The translations under genes and the position numbers were made by a program. From the NCBI GenBank assembly GCA_001770015.1, contig MEQB01000011.1, positions 62,001-126,000 of the forward strand: 64,000 nucleotides of DNA, read 5' to 3'. This document shows positions 16,203 through 26,400 of this stretch, in pieces. Positions within the stretch are counted from its first letter, which is position 1, and the number at the start of each line of letters is the position of its first letter. The stretch comes from Bdellovibrionales bacterium RIFOXYC1_FULL_37_79 (lineage in GTDB: Bacteria > Bdellovibrionota > Bacteriovoracia > Bacteriovoracales > Bacteriovoracaceae). Below the pieces are notes generated by a model. The model searched no databases. It worked only from the letters and a program-made list of their open reading frames with translations, and was not told the origin of the DNA.

Positions 16203-17438
16203 ATGCCTTTGCTTTATAATAGCTTTGAAGATTTTGTCGAAAAAAATAAATCCGTTTTGGATTATTTAAATCAAAAGCACAATAAGTCCAATCTTTTAAA
16301 AAGCAAAAGCCTCGGTATGTTTAAAGCTGTTTGGGAAGCCAGACAATCAGAACTTGATTCGTTAAATGAACAGATAAAAAAAGAACAAACGGAGAGAAAA
16401 AAAGAAAAAAGTTTATATGATTTAAGGCTGTCCACGCTTGAAGTGGAGAGAAATAAATATAAGGAAGTCATTGCTTTTTTGGAAAAGAAAGTTGGTTGTA
16501 TTGAGGAAAAACTAGATACCAACGATCGGGAATTGTCAGCCATTAGCATAGAAAAGAAGGAAATTGAAAAAGAACTAATGGAGTTATCATCCAACGAATT
16601 AAAAATAAAATCCCTGGTGCAAAAGCTTGATCAGGAAAAGGCTTCTTTGGAAAATGAAATTAGGGTATCCGCTGATCTAATTTCAAAAAAAAATAAAGAG
16701 CTTGAAAAATATCATAGTCAGTTAAATAGGGCCCAGATGTTGCTTGATAAGCAAAGTAAAAAGATCGCGGAATACAAGCAATTAATTACCAAAACCAAGG
16801 CCAATGAGAGAATCTTTTCCATAGATGTGGAGCGATTAAAAGAAGAGTTAGAAAAAAATTTGTCCCAAACGAAGGAGCAGAATAAATACATTGAAAGTCT
16901 CAAGGAATATATTGAAAGATACAAAGATAATTCCGTCGTATTGCAGGAACAAATTCAAAAATCAAAGTTGGAAGAGAAGAAGATTCGGGTTAAATATGAA
17001 AATATGATGACAACCGTCAAAGAGGTTGAGGATAAGCTAAAATTGTTCCAGAATGATCATGCTAAAACTTATGCCGAAAATCAGGAATTAATAACCCATA
17101 ATAGGGAACTACAAACCAGATTGCTGGAGGGAAAGAAGGAATTGACTCAAAAAAGTGAAAGAATCGACCAATTGGGGCAGAAAGTTGAATCAGAAAAACA
17201 AGCCAGAAAGCCTCTCCAAGATGAAATAGAAAAATTAAAAATGCAATTGCTGGTCAAACAACAAGAAGTTGAAAAAGCTGTGGTAAAAGCAGAGCGATTT
17301 TTTGCCGATAAAGAAAAACTTCAGGCTGAATTACAATGGATGAATGAGATGTTGGAAGGTATCGGTAATAAAATTAAATCCAATTCCACCCCAACCACTT
17401 CCAGTAGCAAAACGATTAGACATGAAATGAATATGTAA
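16203..17438 (+). CDS. long coiled-coil protein
   Basis: 411 residues, almost entirely charged heptad-like helix rich in Glu, Lys and Gln from about residue 45 to 385. No signal peptide and no enzymatic motif. A short non-coiled head (LYNSFEDFVEKNKSVLDYLNQKHNKS) and a Ser/Thr-rich end flank the coil. GGGGGTG precedes the ATG. It could be a cytoskeletal or tethering protein. It abuts the MATE gene without any gap, so the two are probably cotranscribed, but a functional link is only a guess. Confidence 0.7.
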   Translation: MPLLYNSFEDFVEKNKSVLDYLNQKHNKSNLLKSKSLGMFKAVWEARQSELDSLNEQIKKEQTERKKEKSLYDLRLSTLEVERNKYKEVIAFLEKKVGCIEEKLDTNDRELSAISIEKKEIEKELMELSSNELKIKSLVQKLDQEKASLENEIRVSADLISKKNKELEKYHSQLNRAQMLLDKQSKKIAEYKQLITKTKANERIFSIDVERLKEELEKNLSQTKEQNKYIESLKEYIERYKDNSVVLQEQIQKSKLEEKKIRVKYENMMTTVKEVEDKLKLFQNDHAKTYAENQELITHNRELQTRLLEGKKELTQKSERIDQLGQKVESEKQARKPLQDEIEKLKMQLLVKQQEVEKAVVKAERFFADKEKLQAELQWMNEMLEGIGNKIKSNSTPTTSSSKTIRHEMNM

Positions 17439-18851
17439 GTGGACAAAAATGGATTAACCTATAAAATTTTTCAAATTGCCATACCATCGATTATTGGATT
17501 TGTTGGATTAACTTTATTTGAAGTGGTGGACATTTATTGGCTGGGAAAGTTGAATTCTAAAGCTGTGGCAGCAGCAGGTGCTTGTGCATTCATTGAATGG
17601 ATTCTTTATGCCATGATGAGGTTATTTAATACCGGGTGCGATACATTAGTTGCCCAAGCAATTGGGGCCAAAAAGGAAAATGAGAAATTTGATATAATCA
17701 GGGAAGCAGCTTTTTTGTCTTTGGTATTTTCCTTTATAGTTTTTATTCTTTTTTATCCAATTAAGGGATATCTGTTTTTGTTGATGGGGCTTGATCAGGA
17801 AACCCAAATCTATGCAGTTGCTTATTTTTCGATTCTTTTAACTGGTGTGCCGGTTATTTTTTTACTGGATTTGCTTGGTAGAATTTTTAATGCACACGGT
17901 GATACCAAAACGAGTACTTTGATTCTTTTATTTGTACTTTTTATTAATCTTGTATTGGATCCATTTTTAATTTTTGGCTGGGGCGGATTTCCAGTGCTCG
18001 GGATAAGGGGGGCGGCGATTGCTTCCGTCTTTAGTATGTCAATTGGGATTATCTTGAGAGTTTATATTTTAAGAAGAAAAAAATATATTCCTCCACTTTT
18101 AAGTTTTTCGAGGATTTCGTTCAAGTATTTGACGAGATTTTTAAAGATTGGAATACCTTCTTGTGTAACCAATATGATCTGGTCGGCGGTGTATCCCATG
18201 CTAGCTGTGATTGTTACGAAGTTTGGCATGGCCCCTTTAGCGGCTTTAAATATTTGCCATCGGATTGAAGGAATCCCTTATTTTTTTGCGCTTGGTTTTT
18301 CAATTTCTATGTCAACTTTGGTAGGACAGCATTACGGCGCAGGAAATTACAAGGAAGTGGGAAGGATTGTAAAACGTGGTGGTTTTTTGATTGTCGGATT
18401 ACTTGTTCCAGTTTCCCTCCTGTATATTCTCATTCCAGAACAACTGATCATGCTTTTGAATAAGGATGAAGAAATTATCAAGCATGGAGCAGATTATTTA
18501 AGAATCATTGGTTATTGCGAGATTTTTCTGGGTCTTGAAGTGGCCATGGAGGGGGCTTTTAACGGACTTGGCTATACCAGACCTTATCTGTTAATCAGGG
18601 GCCCGCTTACATTACTAAGAATTCCGATGGCATGGTATCTGGCCATTTATTTGGGAATGGGAACGGTTGGTATTTGGTGGTCCATCAGTTTGACAACCGG
18701 ATTAAAAGGGATACTGATGGTGATAAGTTTCTTTAAAAGGTACGGCCTGACTTTTAGGGATGCATTCAGTCGCCAATGTATAATGGAGGTGCCTAAACGA
18801 GATCAAGACCTTTTAACATATCATTCATTTCTTTCAAGTTTCCAGAGATGA
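17439..18851 (+). CDS. MATE-family multidrug/sodium antiporter
   Basis: 470 residues with 12 predicted membrane segments in two halves. IPSIIGFVGLTLFEVVDIYWLGKLN at the start and ALGFSISMSTLVGQHYGAGNYKEVGRI in the middle are typical of NorM/DinF-type MATE exporters, which use a Na+ or H+ gradient to expel cations. Starts at GTG directly after the stop of the coiled-coil gene, with no clear ribosome site, which suggests reinitiation. Its last 59 bases overlap the 3' end of the convergent SPFH gene. Confidence 0.88.
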   Translation: MDKNGLTYKIFQIAIPSIIGFVGLTLFEVVDIYWLGKLNSKAVAAAGACAFIEWILYAMMRLFNTGCDTLVAQAIGAKKENEKFDIIREAAFLSLVFSFIVFILFYPIKGYLFLLMGLDQETQIYAVAYFSILLTGVPVIFLLDLLGRIFNAHGDTKTSTLILLFVLFINLVLDPFLIFGWGGFPVLGIRGAAIASVFSMSIGIILRVYILRRKKYIPPLLSFSRISFKYLTRFLKIGIPSCVTNMIWSAVYPMLAVIVTKFGMAPLAALNICHRIEGIPYFFALGFSISMSTLVGQHYGAGNYKEVGRIVKRGGFLIVGLLVPVSLLYILIPEQLIMLLNKDEEIIKHGADYLRIIGYCEIFLGLEVAMEGAFNGLGYTRPYLLIRGPLTLLRIPMAWYLAIYLGMGTVGIWWSISLTTGLKGILMVISFFKRYGLTFRDAFSRQCIMEVPKRDQDLLTYHSFLSSFQR

Positions 18852-19707
18852 TCACTCGGTTGTCCTTTTTGTCGAGTTTACCAAGGGCGGTTATGTATTT
18901 TTGAGTTAGTTCAAATTTCATAGCCTGAGCACCACCAGTGATAGAGAGGGCTTGTGCAATTTTAGAGATGGCTTCGGCAGTCGCTTTTCCCAAAAATAAA
19001 ATTTCCTGGGCCTTACCTTCAGCTTCATTAATCATCTTTTGTTTTTCTCCCTCGGACTTGTTCATCATTTCTTTTTTTTGACCTTCTGAGGTATTAATTA
19101 AAGATTGCTTGACCCCGACACTTTTTTGCACAATGGCCCTTCGTTCTCTTTCTGCGGTTACTTGTTTTTCCATTGATTGACGAACAGACTCAGGAGGGAA
19201 AAGATTTTTGATTTCAAATCTTAAAATTCGAATTCCCCATTTGGCTGCCGCCTCGTCCAGCACAGAGACCACTTTACCACTGATCATTTCTCTTTCTTCA
19301 AAGGTACGATCAAGATCAAGTGTCCCCACTACTGATCTGGTGGTGGTTTGCGCCAGTTGAATTGCGGCAAATTTATAATTGGTTATTCCGTAGCTGGCTT
19401 TAACGGAATCGATCACTTGCATGTAAAGTACTCCATCTATTTCAACTTGAATTTCATCTTTGGTAAAACACTTTTGTTCAGGAACATCGATGGTATGCTC
19501 TTTGAGATCTTGAACATAAGCTACACGGTCAACAATAGGAATCAGTAAATGAAAGCCGGCTTTTAAAGTTTTATTATATTTTCCCAGACGTTCAACAATG
19601 AATTCACTTTGGGCCGGAACCAGTCTGATGGATTGTAATAATGCCACCAGTGCGTAAAGAAAAAGTACCCCAATAACAATTATAAAAACTAGAAGATCGA
19701 GTGACAT
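18793..19707 (-). CDS. SPFH/stomatin-like protein (second copy)
   Basis: 304 residues. N-terminal membrane hairpin (about 4-25), then the SPFH domain (IRLVPAQSEFIVERLGKYNKTLKAGFHLLIPIVDRVAY) through about residue 190 and a helical C-terminus with repeated SEGEKQ/EAEGKAQ motifs, as in stomatin and YbbK/QmcA. Forms large membrane-bound oligomeric cages with NfeD-type partners. The two copies here are clearly paralogous but well diverged. The start lies 3 bases beyond the stop of the first copy. Confidence 0.9.
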   Translation of the reverse strand: MSLDLLVFIIVIGVLFLYALVALLQSIRLVPAQSEFIVERLGKYNKTLKAGFHLLIPIVDRVAYVQDLKEHTIDVPEQKCFTKDEIQVEIDGVLYMQVIDSVKASYGITNYKFAAIQLAQTTTRSVVGTLDLDRTFEEREMISGKVVSVLDEAAAKWGIRILRFEIKNLFPPESVRQSMEKQVTAERERRAIVQKSVGVKQSLINTSEGQKKEMMNKSEGEKQKMINEAEGKAQEILFLGKATAEAISKIAQALSITGGAQAMKFELTQKYITALGKLDKKDNRVIISGNLKEMNDMLKGLDLV

Positions 19708-19710
19708 TGG

Positions 19711-20610
19711 TTACCCCCTTTTCCCTTTAAGTTCATCCACAATTCCCTTGAGTGTTGCCAGTTCTGCTGGAAACACTGATACGTTGCCATTTTCTATAAT
19801 ATTTTGAAATTCTTCAATATATTGTCCAACTAATTTTACTTTGATTGATTGGTCGCCGCAGGGACTGCTAATTGCTTTACCCACCATTTCCATACTTTTG
19901 GCAGTTGCATCGGCAATCAATTCTATAGATTTACTTTTTCCTTCAGCTTCATTAATCCGTTTTTGCTTTTCGCCTTCGGAAATATTAATTGCCAGTTGCC
20001 TTTCTCCTTCGGAAATATTAATCAGTCTTTCTTTTTCCGCAGTCGCTAGCGTGATTTCGGCGCGTTTTTCTCTTTCGGCTTCCATTTGTTTTTCAAGAGT
20101 ATCAATAACATGTTTAGTGGGATAAATATCTCTGATTTCATATCGTAGGACTTTGACTCCCCACGGATCGGAAGCCTTATCAATTTCTGAAATGATTTTC
20201 CTATTAACCTTATCGCGTTCGCTGAAAGTTTCACCTAAAGATATTTTTCCAATTTCCGAACGCATGGTGGTTTGTGCTAGATTTATAGTTGCAGCAGTAT
20301 AGTCGCCAATACCATAGCTTGCTTTTTTAGAATCAACTACTTTGAGATAAATCAGTCCGTCCACAGACACTTGAATATTATCAGAGGTGATAACACTTTG
20401 AGCGGGGATATCAATAACCTGCTCACGCATTTCTTGTTTGTAAGCAGCGTGATCAATAAAAGGGATAAGAATATAAAGACCCGGAGTAAGCGTCTTATGG
20501 TATTTTCCCAGGCGTTCTACAATGACGTTTTCACGTTCAGAAACGATAATAATGGTTTTAAAAATTATAACCACCAAAAAGATGATTAAAACGGATGTGA
20601 TAGTTAGCAT
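19711..20610 (-). CDS. SPFH/stomatin-like protein (first copy)
   Basis: 299 residues with the same layout: membrane segment about 3-22, SPFH domain (VSERENVIVERLGKYHKTLTPGLYILIPFID), and a C-terminal coil with three near-repeats of INISEGE/INEAEGK. CAGGAG precedes the ATG. It follows the nfeD gene by one base, the usual order for NfeD-partnered stomatins. The tandem pair may form a hetero-oligomer, like bacterial HflK/HflC, though these look like the QmcA/slipin branch. Confidence 0.9.
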   Translation of the reverse strand: MLTITSVLIIFLVVIIFKTIIIVSERENVIVERLGKYHKTLTPGLYILIPFIDHAAYKQEMREQVIDIPAQSVITSDNIQVSVDGLIYLKVVDSKKASYGIGDYTAATINLAQTTMRSEIGKISLGETFSERDKVNRKIISEIDKASDPWGVKVLRYEIRDIYPTKHVIDTLEKQMEAEREKRAEITLATAEKERLINISEGERQLAINISEGEKQKRINEAEGKSKSIELIADATAKSMEMVGKAISSPCGDQSIKVKLVGQYIEEFQNIIENGNVSVFPAELATLKGIVDELKGKRG

Positions 20611-20611
20611 G

Positions 20612-21064
20612 TTAAAGCTCCTGATTTTTTTTTATTTTTTCAACGATGAAAGTAATATTTTCCTGCTTGATTATTCGAACCATTTCACCAGTTATAATTT
20701 TCTCGTTATGAAGAGTCTTGGCAATCCAGCCACAGCCTTCTAATTCTATCCGGCCGTTTCCGCCTACGGGAATTTCTTCAATCACTTTTACACACTTGTT
20801 AATATTGGAAAGTTCATTATCAACATTTTTTCGTTCAGTGTCGCTTGGGTAGAGCCTAATAACAAGTAAGCGAAGGGTAAAGCAATAAAAGATGGAGATG
20901 GAAAAAAAGATGAGTATCTGTATGTGCAAAGCTTCGATAACCTGAAGATATAGAAGAAGTGCTACGGTCAGTGCCCCAAGACCGACAAAGCTTACTACCA
21001 TTCCCGGAATGACGACTTCAAGAATAATTAAAACAATACCAAAAATTAACCAATAATTTACCAT
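20612..21064 (-). CDS. short NfeD-family membrane protein
   Basis: 150 residues. The ATG at 21064 (GGAAG ahead) is preferred over an upstream TTG. Membrane segments at about 4-22, 26-45 and 47-65 are followed by a soluble OB-fold domain (about 85-145) with the NfeD pattern PVGGNGRIELEGCGWIAKT. It lacks the ClpP-like protease domain of long NfeD proteins, so it is the short form that pairs with SPFH proteins. Confidence 0.82.
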   Translation of the reverse strand: MVNYWLIFGIVLIILEVVIPGMVVSFVGLGALTVALLLYLQVIEALHIQILIFFSISIFYCFTLRLLVIRLYPSDTERKNVDNELSNINKCVKVIEEIPVGGNGRIELEGCGWIAKTLHNEKIITGEMVRIIKQENITFIVEKIKKNQEL

Positions 21065-21081
21065 AATACTTCCAGTCAAAA

Positions 21082-22125
21082 TTAAACATTAAAGAGAAAA
21101 TTACAAATATCCCCATCTTCAATGATGTAATCTTTGCCTTTGGTTTGCAGTTTCCCGGCAGTTTTTAATTTTTGTTCACTTCCATGAGTGAGGAGGTCAT
21201 TGTATTTGAAAACTTCAACTCGTATAAAGCCGCGTTCAATGTCGGAGTGAATTTTACCACCAGCGGTTGGTGCCAGAGATCCTTTATTGATGGTCCAAGC
21301 TCGGACTTCGTCAGGACCTACCGTATAAAAGCTCATAAGTCCTAATGCATCGTAAGCGGTTTCATTTAATCGGATAATGCCCGGAGTGGTAATCCCAAGT
21401 TCTTTCATGAATTCCAGACGTTCTTGTTCATCACCAATAGAGGAAATATCATTTTCAATTGCGGCAGATATGTAGAAAATTTCCTTGTTACTTTGAGAAT
21501 ACTTTTCACTAATTTGATTTTCGTGAACATTAATACACCAAAGAATAGTTTTCAGAGTAATGAAATTCAAACTTTGAATAGCAGTCAGTTCATCATCTTT
21601 AAATTTCAGGGTATTTAAGAATTTTTCTTGCTCAAGTACATCCTTGCATTTTTTGAGCGTTTCTTCTTCGGTAATTTGGATAGGTGTTTGCTTTCTTTTG
21701 ACCTTATCTTTTGCTATGCGATCCAATCTAGTTTCAATAAGTGCTAAATCAGCCAGTAGAAGTTCAGCTTCAATATTATCTTTGTCCCTCTTGCTATCCA
21801 CAGAACCTAAAGCATGAAAAACATCTTCGCTTGCGAAATCTCGAATAATAATACAAAGCAGATCACAAACCCTGGCTTCATTTAACCATGAGTAATTGCC
21901 GGCACCGGTTTCGATGTCTGGACAAAGGATAAAGTCAGTTTCAGCGTAAACCGATCTTTGGGGTTTATAGATTTTGGCCAGCTCATCAATTCTTTTATCG
22001 ATAACCTTGGCGTTCCCTTTAACGATTTCTCCAGCCTTTAGAAATTCCGGTAATTTTTTTTGAGTAAGAAGGGTAAAAAGAGTTTTTTTTCCTGCTTGAG
22101 GTAATCCTAAAATCGCAATTTTCAC
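21082..22125 (-). CDS. divergent YchF-like GTPase with TGS domain
   Basis: 347 residues, slightly shorter than YchF (about 363). The N-terminus aligns with the G1 loop as AILGLPQAGKKTLFTLL, where canonical YchF has GLPNVGKSTLF: the P-loop Ser is Lys. The G3 region (DFILCPDIETGAGNYSWLNEARVCD) also departs from the DxxG consensus. A coiled-coil insertion (about 120-170) and a C-terminal DUF933/TGS domain (DEVRAWTINKGSLAPTAGGKIHSDIERGFIRVEV) are well kept. YchF binds ribosomes and hydrolyses ATP in preference to GTP. This copy may bind nucleotide poorly. Starts at GTG with AAAGGA ahead, in an operon with nfeD. Confidence 0.75.
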   Translation of the reverse strand: MKIAILGLPQAGKKTLFTLLTQKKLPEFLKAGEIVKGNAKVIDKRIDELAKIYKPQRSVYAETDFILCPDIETGAGNYSWLNEARVCDLLCIIIRDFASEDVFHALGSVDSKRDKDNIEAELLLADLALIETRLDRIAKDKVKRKQTPIQITEEETLKKCKDVLEQEKFLNTLKFKDDELTAIQSLNFITLKTILWCINVHENQISEKYSQSNKEIFYISAAIENDISSIGDEQERLEFMKELGITTPGIIRLNETAYDALGLMSFYTVGPDEVRAWTINKGSLAPTAGGKIHSDIERGFIRVEVFKYNDLLTHGSEQKLKTAGKLQTKGKDYIIEDGDICNFLFNV

Positions 22126-22148
22126 GTTATGTCCTTTATGTTTTTAAA

Positions 22149-23279
22149 TTATATTTTTGCCCAAAATCCCAATTTATTAAAATCATATTGTTTTAAATTT
22201 AATTCTTTTTGTATAATTAACATTTCTTTTTGTAAATTTTCATTGATAGGAGCGCCTTTGTCTTTTCTCTCTAACCAGGCCAGATGTTCTTTTTCTCCGG
22301 CGGTATAAATTTGATCAAATCCAGGCATTTTTTTGGAAGAGCGAAGTTCTCTCAAAATATCTCCAGTGGTTTTTTTAAATTCCTTAGGATCGCAAAAGGC
22401 ATTCACATCAATAGCTATGAAAAAATGTCCAAGCTTATAAGGACATTTTTTTCCTTTTTCGTCTATACCAAGAAGCATTTTCATGTAGGCACCTTGCTGA
22501 AGAGCTGCACAAAGCATTTCCACGACAGCACAGTATCCATAACCCTTATATCCCGCTCCTTCTTCACCGATCCCACCAAGTGGAGTGAGTGCACATGTTC
22601 CCTTGACCAAGTCATCCAGTACTTTAGCAGTATCGGTTCGCGCATTGCCTTCTTGATCAATTACCCACCCGGGAGGAAGTTCCTTTTCAGCTCGATTATA
22701 AACTTCAATTTTTCCTCTTTGAGTGAGTGATGTTGCGCAGTCGAGGACAAAGGGAAATTCTTCGTCAGTGGGAATTCCAAAAACCAGCGGATTGGTTCCC
22801 ATCATATTTTCAACTCCAAAGGTTGGAGCCACGGAAGGTCTGGCATTGGAGCCGGTAACCCCAATCATGTCATTTTCACAGGCCATGAGAGAGTAAAATC
22901 CGGCAATGCCGTAGTGGGTGGAATTTCGAACTGCGACCATTCCCATCCCGTATTTTTTAGCTTTATCGATAGCCATTTGCATAGCACGTTTTCCAATTGT
23001 GTGACCCATCCCGTGATGTCCGTCAACAACAGCAGTAGTCGGTCCTTCTCTAACAATTTCAAATTCAGTTACTGGTTTTTGAATGCCGATTTTTATTCGG
23101 TCGTAATAAATGGTTTTAAGTCTTCCGATTCCATGAGAATCAATGCCCCTTTTATCAGCGGTGATCAGTACTTCGGCACTTATTTTTGCATCTTCTGCGG
23201 GAACACCCATTCCCTTGAAAACATCGATCATAAATTTTTCTAAAGTATTAAATGGAACCCAGGTCACCTTTTCAGACAT
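22149..23279 (-). CDS. malate/L-lactate/ureidoglycolate dehydrogenase family oxidoreductase
   Basis: 376 residues of the Ldh2/MDH2 (YlbC/AllD) family of NAD(P)-dependent 2-hydroxyacid dehydrogenases. Family features include the N-terminal helices with EDAKISAEVLITADKRGIDSHGIGRL (catalytic His in DSHG), VDGHHGMGHTIGKRAMQMAI, VRNSTHYGIAGFYSLMA and MGTNPLVFGIPT. The substrate cannot be told from sequence; malate, sulfolactate and ureidoglycolate are all possible. First gene of the minus-strand operon with the YchF-like, NfeD and SPFH genes (gap 23 bases). Confidence 0.85.
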   Translation of the reverse strand: MSEKVTWVPFNTLEKFMIDVFKGMGVPAEDAKISAEVLITADKRGIDSHGIGRLKTIYYDRIKIGIQKPVTEFEIVREGPTTAVVDGHHGMGHTIGKRAMQMAIDKAKKYGMGMVAVRNSTHYGIAGFYSLMACENDMIGVTGSNARPSVAPTFGVENMMGTNPLVFGIPTDEEFPFVLDCATSLTQRGKIEVYNRAEKELPPGWVIDQEGNARTDTAKVLDDLVKGTCALTPLGGIGEEGAGYKGYGYCAVVEMLCAALQQGAYMKMLLGIDEKGKKCPYKLGHFFIAIDVNAFCDPKEFKKTTGDILRELRSSKKMPGFDQIYTAGEKEHLAWLERKDKGAPINENLQKEMLIIQKELNLKQYDFNKLGFWAKI

Positions 23280-23418
23280 ATTGGCCTCTTTTTAAATTTT
23301 TTTATAAGAGTTTCAGATCTTATACCATTTGAAGTAAATTATGACTAAAAATTTTGGCCTTAAGTAAAAGTTTTTGATAGATTTACGAGTCGTTTGCGAT
23401 AAATCCTTGGAGAATTAT

Positions 23419-26400
23419 ATGGGCCAAATTGGTTATTACTACGGTGCAACAATCTGTAATGAAAAAATTGCTTTTGTTTCGGATAACGATTTATGGCTGA
23501 CAGATATCAATGGCGGAGTCGCTCATCGATTAACCTCTAATCAAGGAACGGTTACAACTCCCAACTTTTCTCCTGATGGCAATCATATCGCATATGTTGC
23601 CACCGATAGCGGTCAAAGTGATATGTATTTACTGTCGCTTTTTTCTGGAGAATGGAAGAGATTAACATTTTTAAATATTGGTTTTGGAAGAATCACTGGT
23701 TGGAAAAATAATGACGTGATTCTTTTTTATTCTACCCATGAAAGTATGGTAAGAGGACCTGGATATTTGTATGAACTTAATATCAAAACCAGTGATGTTA
23801 AAAAGATTGAAGTTGGCCCAGCCAATAGAATCTCGTTTGGAAATGATGGATTAATTGTTATAGGAAGAAATTGTAAAGATTCTATCTATTGGAAAAGATA
23901 TCAAGGCGGAACTGTTGGCGTTTTATGGGTTAAGGCCAACAAGGAAGTCAAATTTAAACGAATATTGAAAGACATCAGACATAATTTAACAGACCCAACA
24001 TTTATTAAAGGACGAATTTTCTTCATTTCAGATCATGAAGGTATCTCTAATGTTTATTCTGTAAAACCAGACGGAAGATCAATCAAACGACATACTCATC
24101 ATGACGAGTATTATGTGAGAGGTTTGAGTTCTGATGGCGAAAATATTGTTTATAGCTCCGGTCCGGATATCTATTATCATGATCTAGCAAAGGGAGAATC
24201 CATCAAGATCGAAATTACTATAAGCACTTCAGGTATTGAAAAAAATCCCCGCTATGTCTTGGTTAATGATTTTTTAGAAGATTATTCGATTAATTATGAT
24301 GGAAGTGAACTGGCATTTAGCAGTCGAGGAAGACTTTTTAAGATGCCTACATGGGTGGGAGCTCCTTTCGTTCTTGGTAGGACTGATGAAGTGAGATATA
24401 AGCTTCCGACCTGGCTTCATGATGGTAAGGGTTTGGTATGTTCAGTAACCAATGATGTGGGTGTGGATGAACTCAACTACGTTAAAGCGGAAGATCGGTC
24501 GATAAAAAGAATTGCATCGAAAATAGATTTTGGCAAAATAATGGAAATTGCTTCCTCACCGGAAGATAATTGGGTGGCCATAACCAATAATCGAAATGAA
24601 TTATGGTTGGTGCACGCAACTAGAAACATTACCCTTAGGGTTGATAAAAACGATACAGGAAGAATGAACAACCCTTCATGGTCGCCTGATGGAAATTGGT
24701 TAGCCTATACTTTTTTTGAAATACAATCCGGCAAGGTTCGCATTTGGGTTTATAATTTAAAAAGTAAAAAGAAACAAATATTACTGGAACCAGTTCGTTA
24801 TGATTACGATCCAGTTTTTTCACCGGATGGAAAATATCTATATTTTATAGGAATCAGGGAATTTGTTCCAAATTATAATGAAACTCATTTTGATTTGGGG
24901 TTCCCCTTTGCCTCACGTTTGTATGTAGTGTCGCTAACGAAGGAAGCTGAGAATCCTTTTTATAAAAATCTGATAATGATTGCAGAGGATGAAGAGGATG
25001 GTGGCAAAAATAAAAATAATAAAAAGAAGAAGGGTGAGAAAGATGAATTGATTGTTAAAATTGATTTTGATGGAATCGATAACCGGGTCTATGCATTTCC
25101 AGTGGATCATGGTGGATATAAAAAAATAGCAGCCGTGGATGGCAAGATTTTTTATCTCAAAAAAAGAATAGCTCCCATCATCAATCAGGAATGGCGCAGT
25201 AATGAATCCAACATGAGTTTATATCAATTCAGTTTCGATGAAATGAAAGAAGAGTTGTTTCATAAAAATGTTGAAGGTTTTGAAATTTCTTTTAATTATA
25301 AAAAAATGCTTCTGGATAGCGAAAAAAGACTGAGAGTGATTTCGGTTGACAGTAAACCTAAACCGGATACTGAGGGGTACAATAAAAAAGAAGGATGGGT
25401 CGATTTAGAAAGAGCTAAATTAAGAATTGATCCTGCTCTGGAATGGAAGCAGATGTACTCTGAAGCGTGGCTATTGCAAAAAGAACATTTTTGGACCAAG
25501 GATATGTCCAAAATAGAGTGGGATGATATTTATCATAAATACCGACCCTTCCTGGAGAGAGTGCATACTCGAAAAGAAATGAGTGATTTGTTATGGGAAA
25601 TGCAAGGTGAGCTTGGGACTAGTCACTGCTATGAATTTTTTGGAGATTATTATAAAAAACCGCCCTTTAATCCGGTGGCCAAATTGGGGGTTGGTTTAAA
25701 ATGGATCGCTAAAGAAAAAACCTTTGAAATAGTTACCATTCATAAAGGTGATTCATGGTTAAAAGACGGAGACTCACCACTAAATGGAATGGGAACAGCA
25801 CTTAAACCTAGAGATAAAATTCTAGAAGTGGATGGAATCGGATTTAAAACTAGTAATTGTATTCATCGCCTGCTGGAAAATAAGGCGGGAAGTAGTGTTA
25901 ACTTGCTGATTAAGAAAAACCAGAAAAAAAATGCCCAATACATTCATGTTCCAACATTAATGGGGGAAGAAAAACTTCGCTATCGTGAGTGGGTGGAAAA
26001 AAACAAACAGTATGTGCATGTAAAATCCAAAGGAAAGCTTGGATATGTTCATATTCCCGACATGGGAGCGAGAGGATATGCTGAATTTTATCGTCATTAT
26101 ATTACGGAATGTGGTTTTGATGGGTTAATTATTGATGTACGATTTAATGGTGGCGGACATGTATCTTGTCATTTACTTAAAATATTAGCTCAAAAAGTTT
26201 TAGGTTTTGATCAGTCCAGGTGGTCTGGCGTTGAAGCGTACCCTCACAACGTGGTTAACGGCCCGATGGTGGCAATAACCAATGAACAGGCGGGATCAGA
26301 TGGTGACATTTTCAGTCATTCTTTTAAAATGATGAGACTGGGAAAATTGATTGGTAAAAGGACGTGGGGTGGTGTTATTGGAATAGATGGGAAGTATATG

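Noticed and set aside
19841-20125. Plus-strand open frame of 94 codons
   Set aside because: It lies opposite the SPFH gene's repetitive Glu/Lys-rich coil and shows no ribosome site.
23374-23418. TTG as the start of the tricorn gene
   Set aside because: The ATG at 23419 has a GGAG site 6 bases ahead and gives the family's usual N-terminus.
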